Shown in pieces: positions 36,241 through 45,425 of a stretch of 64,000 nt of DNA; position 1 is the first letter of the stretch; each line of letters begins with the position of its first letter. Below the pieces are notes generated by a model. It was not told where the DNA came from and ran no database searches. It was given only the letters and a program-made list of their open reading frames with translations. The DNA comes from Stenotrophomonas maltophilia (GTDB lineage: Bacteria > Pseudomonadota > Gammaproteobacteria > Xanthomonadales > Xanthomonadaceae): NCBI GenBank assembly GCA_009912235.1, contig WNDS01000006.1, positions 62,001 through 126,000 of the forward strand, given 5' to 3'. Made by a program: the position numbers and the translations under genes.

Positions 36241-37135
36241 CGTGCTCATTGTTGGCGGCAGCTACGCCGGTCTTGCCGCCGGCCTCATCCTGGCCCGCGC
36301 GCGGCGCCAGGTGACGATCATCGACAGCGGCCAGCCGCGCAACCGCTACGCCAGCCACTCGCACGGAGTGCTGGGGCTGGATGGCATTTCCGGCGCCGAA
36401 CTGCTGAAGACCGCGCGCCAGCAGCTGCTGGACTACCCGACCGTGCGCTGGGTGCACGGTGAAGTGGTCAGCGCCGCCGCCAGCGCCGACGGCGTGGAAG
36501 CACACACCGCCGACGGCCAGGTACTGGCCGCGCGCAAGCTGCTGCTGGCCACCGACATCGCCGACCAGCTGCCGGAACTGCCCGGCCTGGCCGAGCGCTG
36601 GGGCAGCACCGTGCTGCACTGCCCGTACTGCCACGGCTACGAAGTGGGCGGCGGCGCCATTGGTCTGCTGGGCGGCCACCCGCTGTCGGCCAGCAAGGCG
36701 CCGCTGTTCGCCGACTGGGGCAACGTGACCTTCTTCAGCCAGGGCCTGCCGATCACCGATGACGAGCTGGCGGCGTTGCAGCAGCGCGGCGTGCAGGTGG
36801 AAACCACGCCGGTGGTGGGCGTACACGGCGACCAGCCGACCTGGCTGGACGTGCAGCTGGCCGATGGCCGCAGCATCGCCCAGCGCGCGCTGTTCGTGCC
36901 GGCCATGCAGCAAATGGCCACGCCGCTGGTGCAGCAGCTGGGCTGCACGCTGGTCGAAAGCATGATGGGCGTGCTGGTGGAGGTGGATGCGATGAAGCAG
37001 ACCTCGGTGCCCAATTTCTACGCCGCAGGCGATGCCACGGTGGTGGGCAACATCACCCTGGCCACGGCCGAGGGCGTACGCGCCGGCATCGGCATGCACC
37101 ATGCGCTGGTGGCCGAGGACAGCGTGCCGCGCTGA
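36230..37135 (+). CDS. Thioredoxin-reductase-like FAD/NAD(P) oxidoreductase
   Basis: A 301-residue flavoprotein. FAD-binding N terminus VLIVGGSYAGLAAGLILARA, redox-active CPYC (Cys131, Cys134) in the HCPYCHGYEVGGG context of thioredoxin reductases, a second Rossmann region with a shortened loop (IGLLGGHPLSASKAPL), and C-terminal FAD motif NFYAAGDATVV. The usual NADPH GxGxxA motif is not clear, so the electron donor is uncertain. ATG 36230 inside the Rrf2 coding end; the pair forms a self-contained redox-response unit (inference). Confidence 0.86.
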   Translation: MHPDVLIVGGSYAGLAAGLILARARRQVTIIDSGQPRNRYASHSHGVLGLDGISGAELLKTARQQLLDYPTVRWVHGEVVSAAASADGVEAHTADGQVLAARKLLLATDIADQLPELPGLAERWGSTVLHCPYCHGYEVGGGAIGLLGGHPLSASKAPLFADWGNVTFFSQGLPITDDELAALQQRGVQVETTPVVGVHGDQPTWLDVQLADGRSIAQRALFVPAMQQMATPLVQQLGCTLVESMMGVLVEVDAMKQTSVPNFYAAGDATVVGNITLATAEGVRAGIGMHHALVAEDSVPR

Positions 37136-37157
37136 TGGCGGCCCCGGGGTCGGCCCC

Positions 37158-37194
37158 GGGGTCAGATCCCTTTCATGGAAAGGGATCTGACCCC
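37158..37194. repeat. GGGGTC-type palindromic repeat, copy D (perfect)
   Basis: GGGGTCAGATCCCTTTC-ATG-GAAAGGGATCTGACCCC, a perfect 17-bp inverted repeat with a 3-base loop, preceded by a duplicated GGCCCCGGGGTC. Confidence 0.9.
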
Positions 37195-37272
37195 TACGAT
37201 CCCTTCCCTGACGCCGCATCCACCGGCCGACGCCGATAGTGGCGGCACCGCAGCCACGCGCCCGACCCCGGC

Positions 37273-38943
37273 ATGGAACCAGCACACCGCCTCCGTTCCC
37301 TCCTGGCGCCCCTGCAGGGGCTGCGCGGCTGGCGCCCGGCTCAGGCCACGCGCGATGCCATCGCCGGCGTCACCCTCGCTGCGATCACCCTGCCCGAACA
37401 GATGGCCACCGCCCGTCTCGGCGGGTTCGAGCCGCAGGCGGGTTTCTATGCCTTCGTCGGCGGCACGCTCGGCTTCGTCCTGCTCGGCCGCAACCGCCGG
37501 CTGACCGTCGGCGCCGATTCCACCATCACGCCGATCTTCGCCCTCACTCTGGCCGGGCTAGCCGCGCAGGACGCAGGTGCCGTGGCCGGCACTGCGGTGC
37601 TGCTGGCGCTGCTGGTCGGTGTGTTCCTGGCGATGGCCGCCCTGCTGCGCATCGGTGTCGTTGCCGCGTTGCTGTCGGTACCGGTGGTTACCGGTTTCCT
37701 TGGCGGCATCGCCGTGCATATCGCGGCCTCGCAGCTGTCGGTGGCGCTGGGCGTCAGCCTGCCGGCGAGCGCGCTGCCACAGCATCTGCAGGCGCTGGTG
37801 CTGGCGCTGCCGCAGGCGCAGCGGCTGCCCCTGCTGATCGCCTTAGGCATGCTGCTGGCGATGGCGCTGTGCGAGCGCATCAACCCGCGCATTCCCGGCG
37901 CGCTGATCGCCGTGGCGGTGGCCACGCTGCTGGTGGCGGTACCCGGCGCCGGGCAGCTGGGCGTGGCAACGCTCGGTGCGGTCTCGCCGTATCCGCCGGC
38001 CTGGCAGCTGCCCGCGCTGGCCACCCTCAGCACCCTGGTGCCGCTGGCGCTGCTGCTGGCCCTGGTCATCATCATGCAGGTCGCCGCCGTGGACCGCGCG
38101 TTCCCCGGTGAGGACGAGCCGGACGTCAACGAGGATTTCCTCGGTGTCGGCGCAGGCAACCTGCTGTCGGCCGCTTTCGGTGCGTTTCCGGTCAACGCCA
38201 GCCCACCGCGCACGGCCGTGGCGGTGGAAGCGGGCGCGACCTCGCAGCTGGGTGCCCTGATCGCCGCCGCGCTGGTGATGCTGCTGGCTTTCTGCGGTGG
38301 CAGCGTCATTGGCGCCATCCCCGATGCGGCGCTGGCGGGTGTGCTGCTGTTTGTGACGGTGCGCCTGTTCCGCCTGCGCGTGCTGGTCGACATCTTCCGC
38401 CGTGCGCGCGGCGAAGCGCTGCTGGCGGTGCTGACCTTCCTGGCGGTGGTGTGCCTGCCGATCCAGTCCGGCATCGCCATCGGTGTCGGTCTGGCCCTGC
38501 TGCACGGGGTGTGGATGATCGCGCACAGCCCGATGCTGACCCTGGCGCGTTTGCCGGGCTCGACCGTGTGGTGGCCTGGCAGCCAGGGCGAGACCGAACC
38601 CGGCGTGACCGTGCTGGCCTTCCAGGCGCCGCTGCTGTTCGCCAATGCCGACAGCTTCAAGCGGCAGCTCCTGGCCAGTGTCGAGGCGGCAGCGCCTCCG
38701 GGCCTGGTCGTGCTGGAGGGCAGCGCCATTGTTGAAATCGACTACAGCGCCGCGCAGACCCTGCGCGACATGATTGGCCTGTGCCAGCAGAAGGGCATCA
38801 TTTTCGTCATTGCCCGGGTGGGCTCGGTGCGCGCCATGCAGGCGCTGGACCGCTTTGGCATCACCGCGCTGCTGGGCCCGGACGGGGTGAGCCACAGCGT
38901 GCAGCAGGCCGTCGACCACTACCGCACACGAGGCGCTTCATGA
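37273..38943 (+). CDS. SulP family anion transporter with STAS domain
   Basis: A 556-residue SLC26/SulP permease. Core begins AIAGVTLAAITLPEQMATARL (family signature with Pro-Glu-Gln-Met), GADSTITPIFALTL, about 12 helices, and the QVAAVDRAFPGEDEPDVNEDFLG loop. C-terminal STAS domain (~430-550) with LVVLEGSAIVEIDYSAAQTL. Anion (sulfate, bicarbonate, other) cannot be inferred. Its stop overlaps the start of the ParB-like gene (ATGA). Confidence 0.92.
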   Translation: MEPAHRLRSLLAPLQGLRGWRPAQATRDAIAGVTLAAITLPEQMATARLGGFEPQAGFYAFVGGTLGFVLLGRNRRLTVGADSTITPIFALTLAGLAAQDAGAVAGTAVLLALLVGVFLAMAALLRIGVVAALLSVPVVTGFLGGIAVHIAASQLSVALGVSLPASALPQHLQALVLALPQAQRLPLLIALGMLLAMALCERINPRIPGALIAVAVATLLVAVPGAGQLGVATLGAVSPYPPAWQLPALATLSTLVPLALLLALVIIMQVAAVDRAFPGEDEPDVNEDFLGVGAGNLLSAAFGAFPVNASPPRTAVAVEAGATSQLGALIAAALVMLLAFCGGSVIGAIPDAALAGVLLFVTVRLFRLRVLVDIFRRARGEALLAVLTFLAVVCLPIQSGIAIGVGLALLHGVWMIAHSPMLTLARLPGSTVWWPGSQGETEPGVTVLAFQAPLLFANADSFKRQLLASVEAAAPPGLVVLEGSAIVEIDYSAAQTLRDMIGLCQQKGIIFVIARVGSVRAMQALDRFGITALLGPDGVSHSVQQAVDHYRTRGAS

Positions 38944-39560
38944 CCCGCATTGCCGAGCCGCGGCTTTCACCGGTGGCTATTCTGGAACTTCGGCCGACGC
39001 AGATGAGCGTCGGCCTGCTGGAGGTGCAGCGCAAGCGCGCGTAGTGGAAGACGCTGTCGAAGGACGGCGCGGAGCGTTACCTGGGGCGGCACATGGCGCC
39101 AGTGGTGGTGGGGCCATCGAACCGGCTGTACCTGATCGACCACCACCACCTGGCGCTGGCCTTGCACGAGGAAGGCATCGAACACGTACTGACCGTGGTG
39201 CAGGCCGATCTCTCGCACCTGCCGAAACCGCCGTTCTGGTCGGTGATGGAGCGCTACTGCTGGGCCCATCCCTTCGATGACAAAGGCCGGCGGCAACCGC
39301 CCTCGGCCCTGCCCGGATCGCTGCTGGCACTGACCGACGATCCGCACCGCTCACTGGCCGGCGAGGTGCGCCGCCGTGGTGGCTACGCCAAATCGGCGCA
39401 GCCCTTCGCCGAATTCCTGTGGGCCGACCATTTCCGCCAGCAGCTGACCCGCAAGCTGATCCGCCGTGATTTCGAGCAGGCCGTCGCCAACGCCATCGAA
39501 CACGCACGGCACAGCGACGCCCGCTACCTGCCCGGATGGTGCGGCATCGAGCACGATTGA
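38940..39560 (+). pseudogene. ParB-like protein (ParBc_2 type), interrupted by TAG
   Basis: A 206-codon protein of the ParB-like nuclease superfamily, not the chromosome-segregation ParB. It opens LSPVAILELRPTQMSVGLLEV, then has the GPSNRLYLIDHHHLALAL core and a C-terminal AVANAIEHARHSDARYLPG. Codon 35 (39042-39044) is TAG, in VQRKRA-stop-WKTLSKDG; CAG to TAG fits. ATG overlaps the SulP stop (ATGA), so expression would be coupled to it. Function unknown. Confidence 0.8.
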
Positions 39561-39572
39561 TGTGGTGGCGAA

Positions 39573-39615
39573 CCTGGGGTCGGAGCCCTTTCTGCGAAAG
39601 GAGTCCGACCCCAGG
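39573..39615. repeat. GGGGTC-type palindromic repeat, copy E
   Basis: CCTGGGGTCGGAGCCCTTTC / GAAAGGAGTCCGACCCCAGG between convergent genes, followed at ~39618 by a mutated copy of the ATCCACGC palindrome. Confidence 0.82.
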
Positions 39616-39645
39616 ATGGATCCACGCCATGCGCGGAAGCAGCGC

Positions 39646-40602
39646 TCACCCTTCCGCGCTGGCTTCGTCCAGTTCGGCGATGTCCTGCGCCGACAGCGCG
39701 AGCCGTGCAGCCGCCAGCAGGTCCTGCAGCTGTTCCACGCTGGTCGCGCTGACGATCGGTGCGGTGACCGACGGGCGTGCGATCAGCCAGGCCAGCGATA
39801 CCTGCGCCGCCGTGGCACTGTGCTTGCTGGCCACATCATCCAGCGCAGCAAGAATGCGCAGGCCTCGCGCGTTCAGGTAACGCTTCACCACCGTTTCGCC
39901 GCGTGCGCTGCTGCGTGCGGCGTCCTCGCTGCGGCGGTACTTGCCGCTGAGGAAGCCGCTGGCCAGCGAGTAGTAACCGATCACGCCGATGCCTTCACTG
40001 CGCACCAGCGGTTCCAGTTCGGCCTCGTAGCCGCTGCGGTCGTACAGGTTGTACTCCGGCTGCAGGGTTTCGTAACGCGGCAGCTTGTAATCGGCAGACA
40101 CCTTCAGCGCATCGGCCAGGCGCGCGGCGCTGTAGTTGGACGCACCGATGGCGCGCACCTTGCCCTGCTCGATCAGGCGGCCGAACGCAGCCAGCGTGGC
40201 CTCCAGCGGCGTGGCTTCATCGTCTTCGTTGGCCTTGTACAGGTCGATCACATCGGTCTGCAGCCGGCGCAGCGAATCCTCCACCGCCGCGGTGATGTTG
40301 TCGGCCGACAGGCCGGGGCGTTCGGCCCACTTGGCCACCTTCGTGGCCAGCACCACCTGGTCGCGTTTGCCGCTGCGTGCAAACCACTTGCCGATCAGCG
40401 TTTCCGATTCGCCACCGCTGTTGCCCGGCACCCAGGCCGAGTAGACATCGGCGGTGTCGACCAGGTTGAAGCCTGCATCGACAAAGGCATCGAGCAGGGC
40501 GAAGCTGGCCTTCTCATCGGCGCTCCAGCCGAACACGTTGCCGCCGAAGGCGATGGGGCGTACATGCAGGCCGGAGCGGCCCAGTTCGCGGGTTGCCGTC
40601 AT
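39646..40602 (-). CDS. Aldo/keto reductase (Tas/YajO-like) with Asn at the catalytic His position
   Basis: A 318-residue aldo-keto reductase: RELGRSGLHVRPIAFGGNVFGW, Asp and Tyr in DTADVYSAW, Lys in LATKVAKW. The tetrad His normally follows DLYxx; here the sequence is DVIDLYKANEDDEATPLE, with Asn125 (AAC) where relatives have His (CAC). C-terminal NADPH-binding PIVSATSVEQLQDLL is intact. ATG 40602. The enzyme may be impaired or have altered chemistry if the base is correct. Confidence 0.87.
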   Translation of the reverse strand: MTATRELGRSGLHVRPIAFGGNVFGWSADEKASFALLDAFVDAGFNLVDTADVYSAWVPGNSGGESETLIGKWFARSGKRDQVVLATKVAKWAERPGLSADNITAAVEDSLRRLQTDVIDLYKANEDDEATPLEATLAAFGRLIEQGKVRAIGASNYSAARLADALKVSADYKLPRYETLQPEYNLYDRSGYEAELEPLVRSEGIGVIGYYSLASGFLSGKYRRSEDAARSSARGETVVKRYLNARGLRILAALDDVASKHSATAAQVSLAWLIARPSVTAPIVSATSVEQLQDLLAAARLALSAQDIAELDEASAEG

Positions 40603-40773
40603 GGGCGCGGACTCCTTGGGAACAAGGGAACCAGCATACGGCGCGCTGTGTGACCGCGTTGCGGCGGTGACCACAAAACAGTATTCCGTGTTGCGCCAAT
40701 GCATAACATTTTGTGAACACTCGCCGCCGGTTCGCTGCTAGTCTCGCGGCATCTTCCGTTGGAGTCGTGTCCG

Positions 40774-41631
40774 ATGAATGCCGTTTCGCCTTCGCGCGCC
40801 TGCCGCCTGCTGCTTGCATCGGCCCTGCTGGCCGCCGTTCCTGCCTTCGCCGCACCCACGGTGGTGCCGCCGGCAAAGATCCAGGTGTCACCGGCGCTGC
40901 AGGCCGCCGTGGCCTCTCCCACGCGCGACGCAGCCAACGCCAAGCGCGATGGCTTCCGTCACCCCGCGCAGTCACTGGCGTTCTTCACCGTGGCGCCGGA
41001 CAAGACCGTCATTGAAATCACCCCGGGCGGCGGCTGCTACTCGGAAATCCTGGCGCCGCTGCTGCACGACAAGGGCCACTACATTGCTGCGGTGGTCGAC
41101 CCGCAGGCCGTGCCGGAAGGCCGCGGCCGTGATTACCAGCGGCGCAGCCGCGAAACGCTGGAAAAGAAGTTCGCCGCCGCGCCGGCGCAGTACGGCAAGG
41201 CGCAGATCGTGGGCTACGACCCGGCCAAGCCGGTGTTCGGCCCGGCCGCGTCGGCCGACGTGGTGCTGACCTTCCGCAACGTGCACAACTGGCGCAAGGC
41301 CGGCCAGGCACAGGGCATGTTTGCCGGCTTCTACAGCGTGCTCAAGCCGGGCGGCGTGCTGGGCGTGGTTGAACACCGTGCCAAGGCCGACGTGCCGGAG
41401 GACGACGACACCGGTTACGTGGGCCAGAAGCAGATCATCGTCATGGCCGAAGCCGCCGGCTTCAAACTGGCGGCCAGCACCGAGGTCAACGCCAACCCGC
41501 GTGACACCAAGGATTACCCGAATGGCGTGTGGACGCTGCCGCCGACCAACCAGCACGACAAGGCGGAGGCAGCGAAGTACCAGGCCATCGGTGAAAGCGA
41601 CCGCATGACGCTGCGGTTCGTGAAGCCGTAA
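40774..41631 (+). CDS. Predicted secreted SAM-dependent methyltransferase-like protein
   Basis: A 285-residue protein with an N-terminal signal peptide ([17 protein letters not shown]) followed by a class I methyltransferase fold: motif [20 protein letters not shown], acidic strand end [10 protein letters not shown], motif IV-like [14 protein letters not shown] and [14 protein letters not shown]. Export of a SAM-binding fold is unusual, since SAM is cytosolic; the family (COG4798-like) is nevertheless consistently predicted as exported. ATG 40774 after GGAG. Divergent from the aldo-keto reductase gene. Confidence 0.85.
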   Translation: MNAVSPSRACRLLLASALLAAVPAFAAPTVVPPAKIQVSPALQAAVASPTRDAANAKRDGFRHPAQSLAFFTVAPDKTVIEITPGGGCYSEILAPLLHDKGHYIAAVVDPQAVPEGRGRDYQRRSRETLEKKFAAAPAQYGKAQIVGYDPAKPVFGPAASADVVLTFRNVHNWRKAGQAQGMFAGFYSVLKPGGVLGVVEHRAKADVPEDDDTGYVGQKQIIVMAEAAGFKLAASTEVNANPRDTKDYPNGVWTLPPTNQHDKAEAAKYQAIGESDRMTLRFVKP

Positions 41632-41695
41632 GGCGCACCGGCGGGCGCGCAGCGCGGCGTGGGACAATGCCCCTCCGCCGCCTGCCGCTTCTGCG

Positions 41696-42235
41696 ATGCT
41701 GATTGCCTTCAACAAGCCCTTCAACGTGCTGTGCCAGTTCACCGACCGCAGCGTGCCGCCGCGGCCGACGCTGGCCGGCTTCGGCCTGCCGCCAGCGGTC
41801 TACGCCGCCGGCCGTCTGGACCACGACAGTGAAGGCCTGCTGCTGCTGACCGATGATGGTGGGCTGGCGCACCGCCTGACCGACCCCCGCCACAAGGCCG
41901 ACAAGACCTACTGGGTGCAGGTGGAAGGTGCGCCGGAGGAGGCGCAGCTGGAGCAGCTGCGGCGTGGCGTGGTACTCAATGATGGGCCAACCCTGCCGGC
42001 GCGGATCGAGCGCCTGGACCCGCCGCCGCTGCTGTGGGCGCGTGACCCGCCTGTACGCTTCCGCAAGACCGTTCCCGATGCATGGCTGGCAGTCACGCTC
42101 CGCGAGGGCCGCAACCGCCAGGTGCGTCGCATGACCGCAGCGGTTGGATTGCCGACCCTGCGCCTGGTGCGGGCGGCGATGGGCCCCTACCGGCTGGACG
42201 ACCTGCAGCCGGGGCAGTGGCGCCACATCGACTGA
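41696..42235 (+). CDS. rluE: 23S rRNA pseudouridine synthase RluE-type
   Basis: A 179-residue RsuA/RluE-family synthase without an S4 domain. Begins [14 protein letters not shown]; catalytic Asp in [23 protein letters not shown] strand; C-terminal [23 protein letters not shown]-binding motif; all hallmarks present. E. coli RluE modifies U2457 of 23S rRNA. ATG 41696. Confidence 0.92.
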   Translation: MLIAFNKPFNVLCQFTDRSVPPRPTLAGFGLPPAVYAAGRLDHDSEGLLLLTDDGGLAHRLTDPRHKADKTYWVQVEGAPEEAQLEQLRRGVVLNDGPTLPARIERLDPPPLLWARDPPVRFRKTVPDAWLAVTLREGRNRQVRRMTAAVGLPTLRLVRAAMGPYRLDDLQPGQWRHID

Positions 42236-42251
42236 AACGGATGCTGGAACG

Positions 42252-42290
42252 AAAAAAGGCCGGCACCCTCCGGGGAAAGGCGGCCGGCCC
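42252..42290 (-). terminator. Intrinsic terminator for the 42308-42697 gene
   Basis: Read on the minus strand: GGGCCGGCCGCC, a short loop, AGGGTGCCGGCC and then TTTTTT (A run at 42252-42257). Serves the minus-strand gene that ends at 42308; the stem could also end rluE transcripts. Confidence 0.75.
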
Positions 42291-42307
42291 TGCAGCGTGC
42301 GGAGCCC

Positions 42308-42697
42308 TCAGGCGTCGCTGCCGATATCGCTGTGTTCGTCCACCACGGTGTCGTTGCGGCGGTTGCGCGCGCTGACCCGCTTGGCCTGGCCTTCCACCAG
42401 CTGGCCATTGGCGGCCTTCTTCTTCTGCTGCTTGCGGTACAGCGCGTAGCCGAGCAGGCCCACGCCCACCGCAGCGGCGGCGATGGTCACGGCCGGGTTG
42501 CGGCGCGCGAACTTGCCGGCCACCTTGCCGCCGGTCTTCACTGCGCCCAGCGCGGCACCGGTCTTGATCCAGTCGGTGGCCTGCGGGCCGAAGTGGCGCA
42601 AGCTGCCACCGGCCTGCTTGAGGCCATCGCCAGCGCTGTGGGCCAGGTCCAGGGCGCGTTCCAGCGCACGGTCGGTAATCACGGTCAGTCTGCTCAT
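42308..42697 (-). CDS. Small hypothetical protein with one membrane helix
   Basis: 129 residues: soluble helical N terminus (ITDRALERALDLAHSAGDGL), a Gly/Lys-rich stretch (KTGGKVAGKFARRNPAV), one membrane helix (TIAAAAVGVGLLGYALY) and a basic KQQKKK then charged tail. ATG 42697 follows a plausible ribosome-binding site. No family recognised; topology suggests an inner-membrane-anchored protein. Confidence 0.68.
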   Translation of the reverse strand: MSRLTVITDRALERALDLAHSAGDGLKQAGGSLRHFGPQATDWIKTGAALGAVKTGGKVAGKFARRNPAVTIAAAAVGVGLLGYALYRKQQKKKAANGQLVEGQAKRVSARNRRNDTVVDEHSDIGSDA

Positions 42698-42812
42698 GGG
42701 GGTCCTTTTACCTCGGGTCGAAGTCCAGTGTGGCCGGGTGCCTGTAAACGGTATGTCAGGCAGCGCAGTCGATGAGGTGACGCTACCCCGTCCATTCAGC
42801 AACCGGCAGGCC

Positions 42813-42851
42813 GGGGTTGGATCCCTCTGCAACGCAAAGGGATCTGACCCC
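42813..42851. repeat. GGGGTC-type palindromic repeat, copy F
   Basis: GGGGTTGGATCCCTCTGC / GCAAAGGGATCTGACCCC just downstream of the hrpB stop (minus-strand gene), more diverged in the left arm. Confidence 0.78.
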
Positions 42852-42856
42852 GGGTC

Positions 42857-45364
42857 TCAAGTGCAGCGTGGCTTGGCGCGGTGGGTGGCGGCGGCCGTCC
42901 ACGGGTCGTCCGGCCACGGGTGGCGCGGGTAGCGGCTCTTCATTTCCTTCTTCACCTCGGCATAGGTGTTTTCCCAGAAGTTGTGCAGGTCCTGGGTGAC
43001 CTGCAGCGGGCGCCCGCCCTGCGAGAGCAGGTGCAGGGTCTGCGGCACGCGGCCATCGGCGATGCACGGGGTGTCGGCCAGCCCGAACAGTTTCTGCAGC
43101 TTCACTGCCAGCACCGGCGGTAGCGGTTCGCCGGGTTCGCTGTCCAGCGCATAGCTGATCGGGCGCTCCAGCCCGGACGGCACGCTGATGCGGGTAGGCG
43201 CGTGGCGTTCCACCAGCTGCCGCTGTGACCATTCCAACTGGGCCTTCAGCGCCTCGCCGAAGCTGGCCTCGTCCAGCGCATCCAGCCGCGTCTTGCCGGC
43301 AAAGGCCGGCTGCAGCCACTGCGCACGCGTGGCCAGCAGGGCCTCGTCACTGCAGTCGGGCAGGCCCAGTTCGGGCATCCACGCGTGCAACGACTGCACC
43401 CGCGCCTGCCACTGGCGCAGGCCATCGGTCCACGGCAGCGAGGACAGGCCCAGATCGGCCACGGCATCGGTCAGTGCCTGCGCGGCGTGCTGCGGGTCCA
43501 CGCGGCCGGCCGAACGGCTGTCCAGCACGATGCGGTCGAAGCGGCTTTCGCGCAGCGCCACCAGTGCGCGTCGTTCACTGTCCCAGCGCACCGCATCTTC
43601 GCTGACGAAGCGCTCGGGAAACTGGCGGCGCAGGTAGCCTTCATCCACCGGCGCCGCATGCAGCAGCAAGGCATCACGTGCCTCATAGCGCAGCTCGCTG
43701 ACGACCAGCCACGGCTCGCCGCGCAGGTCGCTCAGTTCGTGCAGGCGCGCGCTGCGGCCGTTGGCCAGCAGGTAGCGCAGCGGATCTGCGGGATGCCGGA
43801 ACGCAATGCGGTCCGGGAAGGCGTGCGCCAGCAGATCACCCAGCGCGTGGGCCTCGATGCTGGGCGGGGGCGTGGCCTCGCAGCGCAGGCGGCGGCGCCA
43901 CTGCTTGGCGGCCGCATCGATGGCGGCCAGGCCGCTGCGGTTGGCGCCGCCGGGCACCCGCCCGTTGCGGAACGCGGCCAGTGCCCGCCAGCGTGCGGCC
44001 AGTACATCGCCGCCTTGGCGTAGTGGGTCGCGTGCTTCCAGCAGTGCGGCCAGGTCGGCGGCCAGCGCCTGCGCGCGTGCATCCGGCGCCGACAGCAGCA
44101 TCACCGCCAACCGGGGGTGCGTGCCCAGTGCCAGCACGCGGCGGCCCAGCGCGGTGATCGCTCCGCTGCCCGACAGCGCGCCCAGCCGCTGCAGCAGCTC
44201 GCGCGCCGCAGCCATCGGGCCGACCGGTGGTGCATCGACGAAGCGCAGGTCGCTGCTGCCCCACGCGGCCAGTTCCAGCGCCAGCCCGGCCAGTTCCACC
44301 TGGTCGATCTCGGCGCGGCGCTGCGGTTCCAGCCGCTGCGACTGCGGCCACAGCCGCCATGCCACGCCTTCGGCCACACGCCCGGCACGGCCGGCGCGCT
44401 GGTCGGCCGAGGCCTGTGCGATGGGCACCACGTCCAGCCGGGTGAAGCCGCTGTTGGGGTCGTAGCGCGGTTCGCGCGCCAGCCCGCTGTCGATCACCAC
44501 GCGCACGCCCGGCAGGGTCACCGAGGATTCGGCCACGTTGGTGGCCAGCACCACGCGGCGGCGGCCATCGCTGGCCACCTGCAGCACGCGCGCCTGCTGT
44601 TCCACCGGCAGCTCGCCATGCAGTGCCAGCACCTCGGTGGTGCCGCCGTCCAGCGCGTCCTGCAGGCCCGCCTGCACGCGCGCGATCTCGCGATGGCCGG
44701 GCAGGAACACCAGCAGGTCGCCAGGGTGCTCGGCCAGGGCCTGCTGCACCGCGCGACGCACCTGCAGCTCCAGCGCCTCATCGCGGCGCGCCGGGAAATG
44801 GCTGACCGCCACCGGGTAGCTGCGGCCTTCGCTGCTCAGCCGGGGTGCGTCCAGGAAGCGTGCCAGGCGCTCGCCGTCCAGCGTGGCCGACATCACCACC
44901 AGGCGCAGGTCCTCGCGCAGCTGCGCCTGAACATCCAGCGCCAGCGCCAGGCCGAGGTCGCCACTGAGGTGGCGCTCGTGGAATTCATCGAACAGGATCG
45001 CACCGACTGTTTCCAGCATCGGGTCGTCCTGCAGCATGCGGGTCAGGATGCCCTCGGTGACGACTTCAATCCGGGTACGCGCCTACACCTTGTTCTCGAA
45101 GCGGATGCGGTAGCCGACGGTGCCGCCCACCTCTTCGCCCAGCTGCCGCGCCATGAACAACGCGGCGCTGCGTGCGGCCACCCGGCGCGGTTCCAGCAGG
45201 ATGATCTTCCGGTCCTGCAGCCACGGCGCATCGAGCAGGGCCAGCGGCACCTGGGTGGTCTTGCCGGCGCCGGGCGGGGCTTCCAGCACCAGCCGCGGGT
45301 GCTGGGCCAGGTGCTGCTGGATCTGCGGCAGCAGCGGGGAAATGGGGAGGAGCGGGGCATTCAT
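42857..45364 (-). pseudogene. hrpB: ATP-dependent RNA helicase HrpB, interrupted by TAG
   Basis: An 835-codon DEAH-type helicase of the HrpB group. Walker A is EAPPGAGKTTQVPLAL, motif II is DEFHERH, motif III SAT in LVVMSATLDG, motif VI DQRAGRAGRV. C-terminal HrpB domain ends FWENTYAEVKKEMKSRYPRH. Codon 94 (45083-45085, plus strand) is TAG in YRIRFENKV-stop-ARTRIEVVTEG. Relatives mostly have a small residue or Ser here, so the original codon is less clear than at other sites. ATG 45364 (MNAPLLPISPLL). Frame otherwise intact. Confidence 0.88.
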
Positions 45365-45425
45365 GGGCAAAGGATAAAGGGCCATGGCAGCGGCAGGTAC
45401 AATGCGCGGGCACTTTTCCCCCGCG

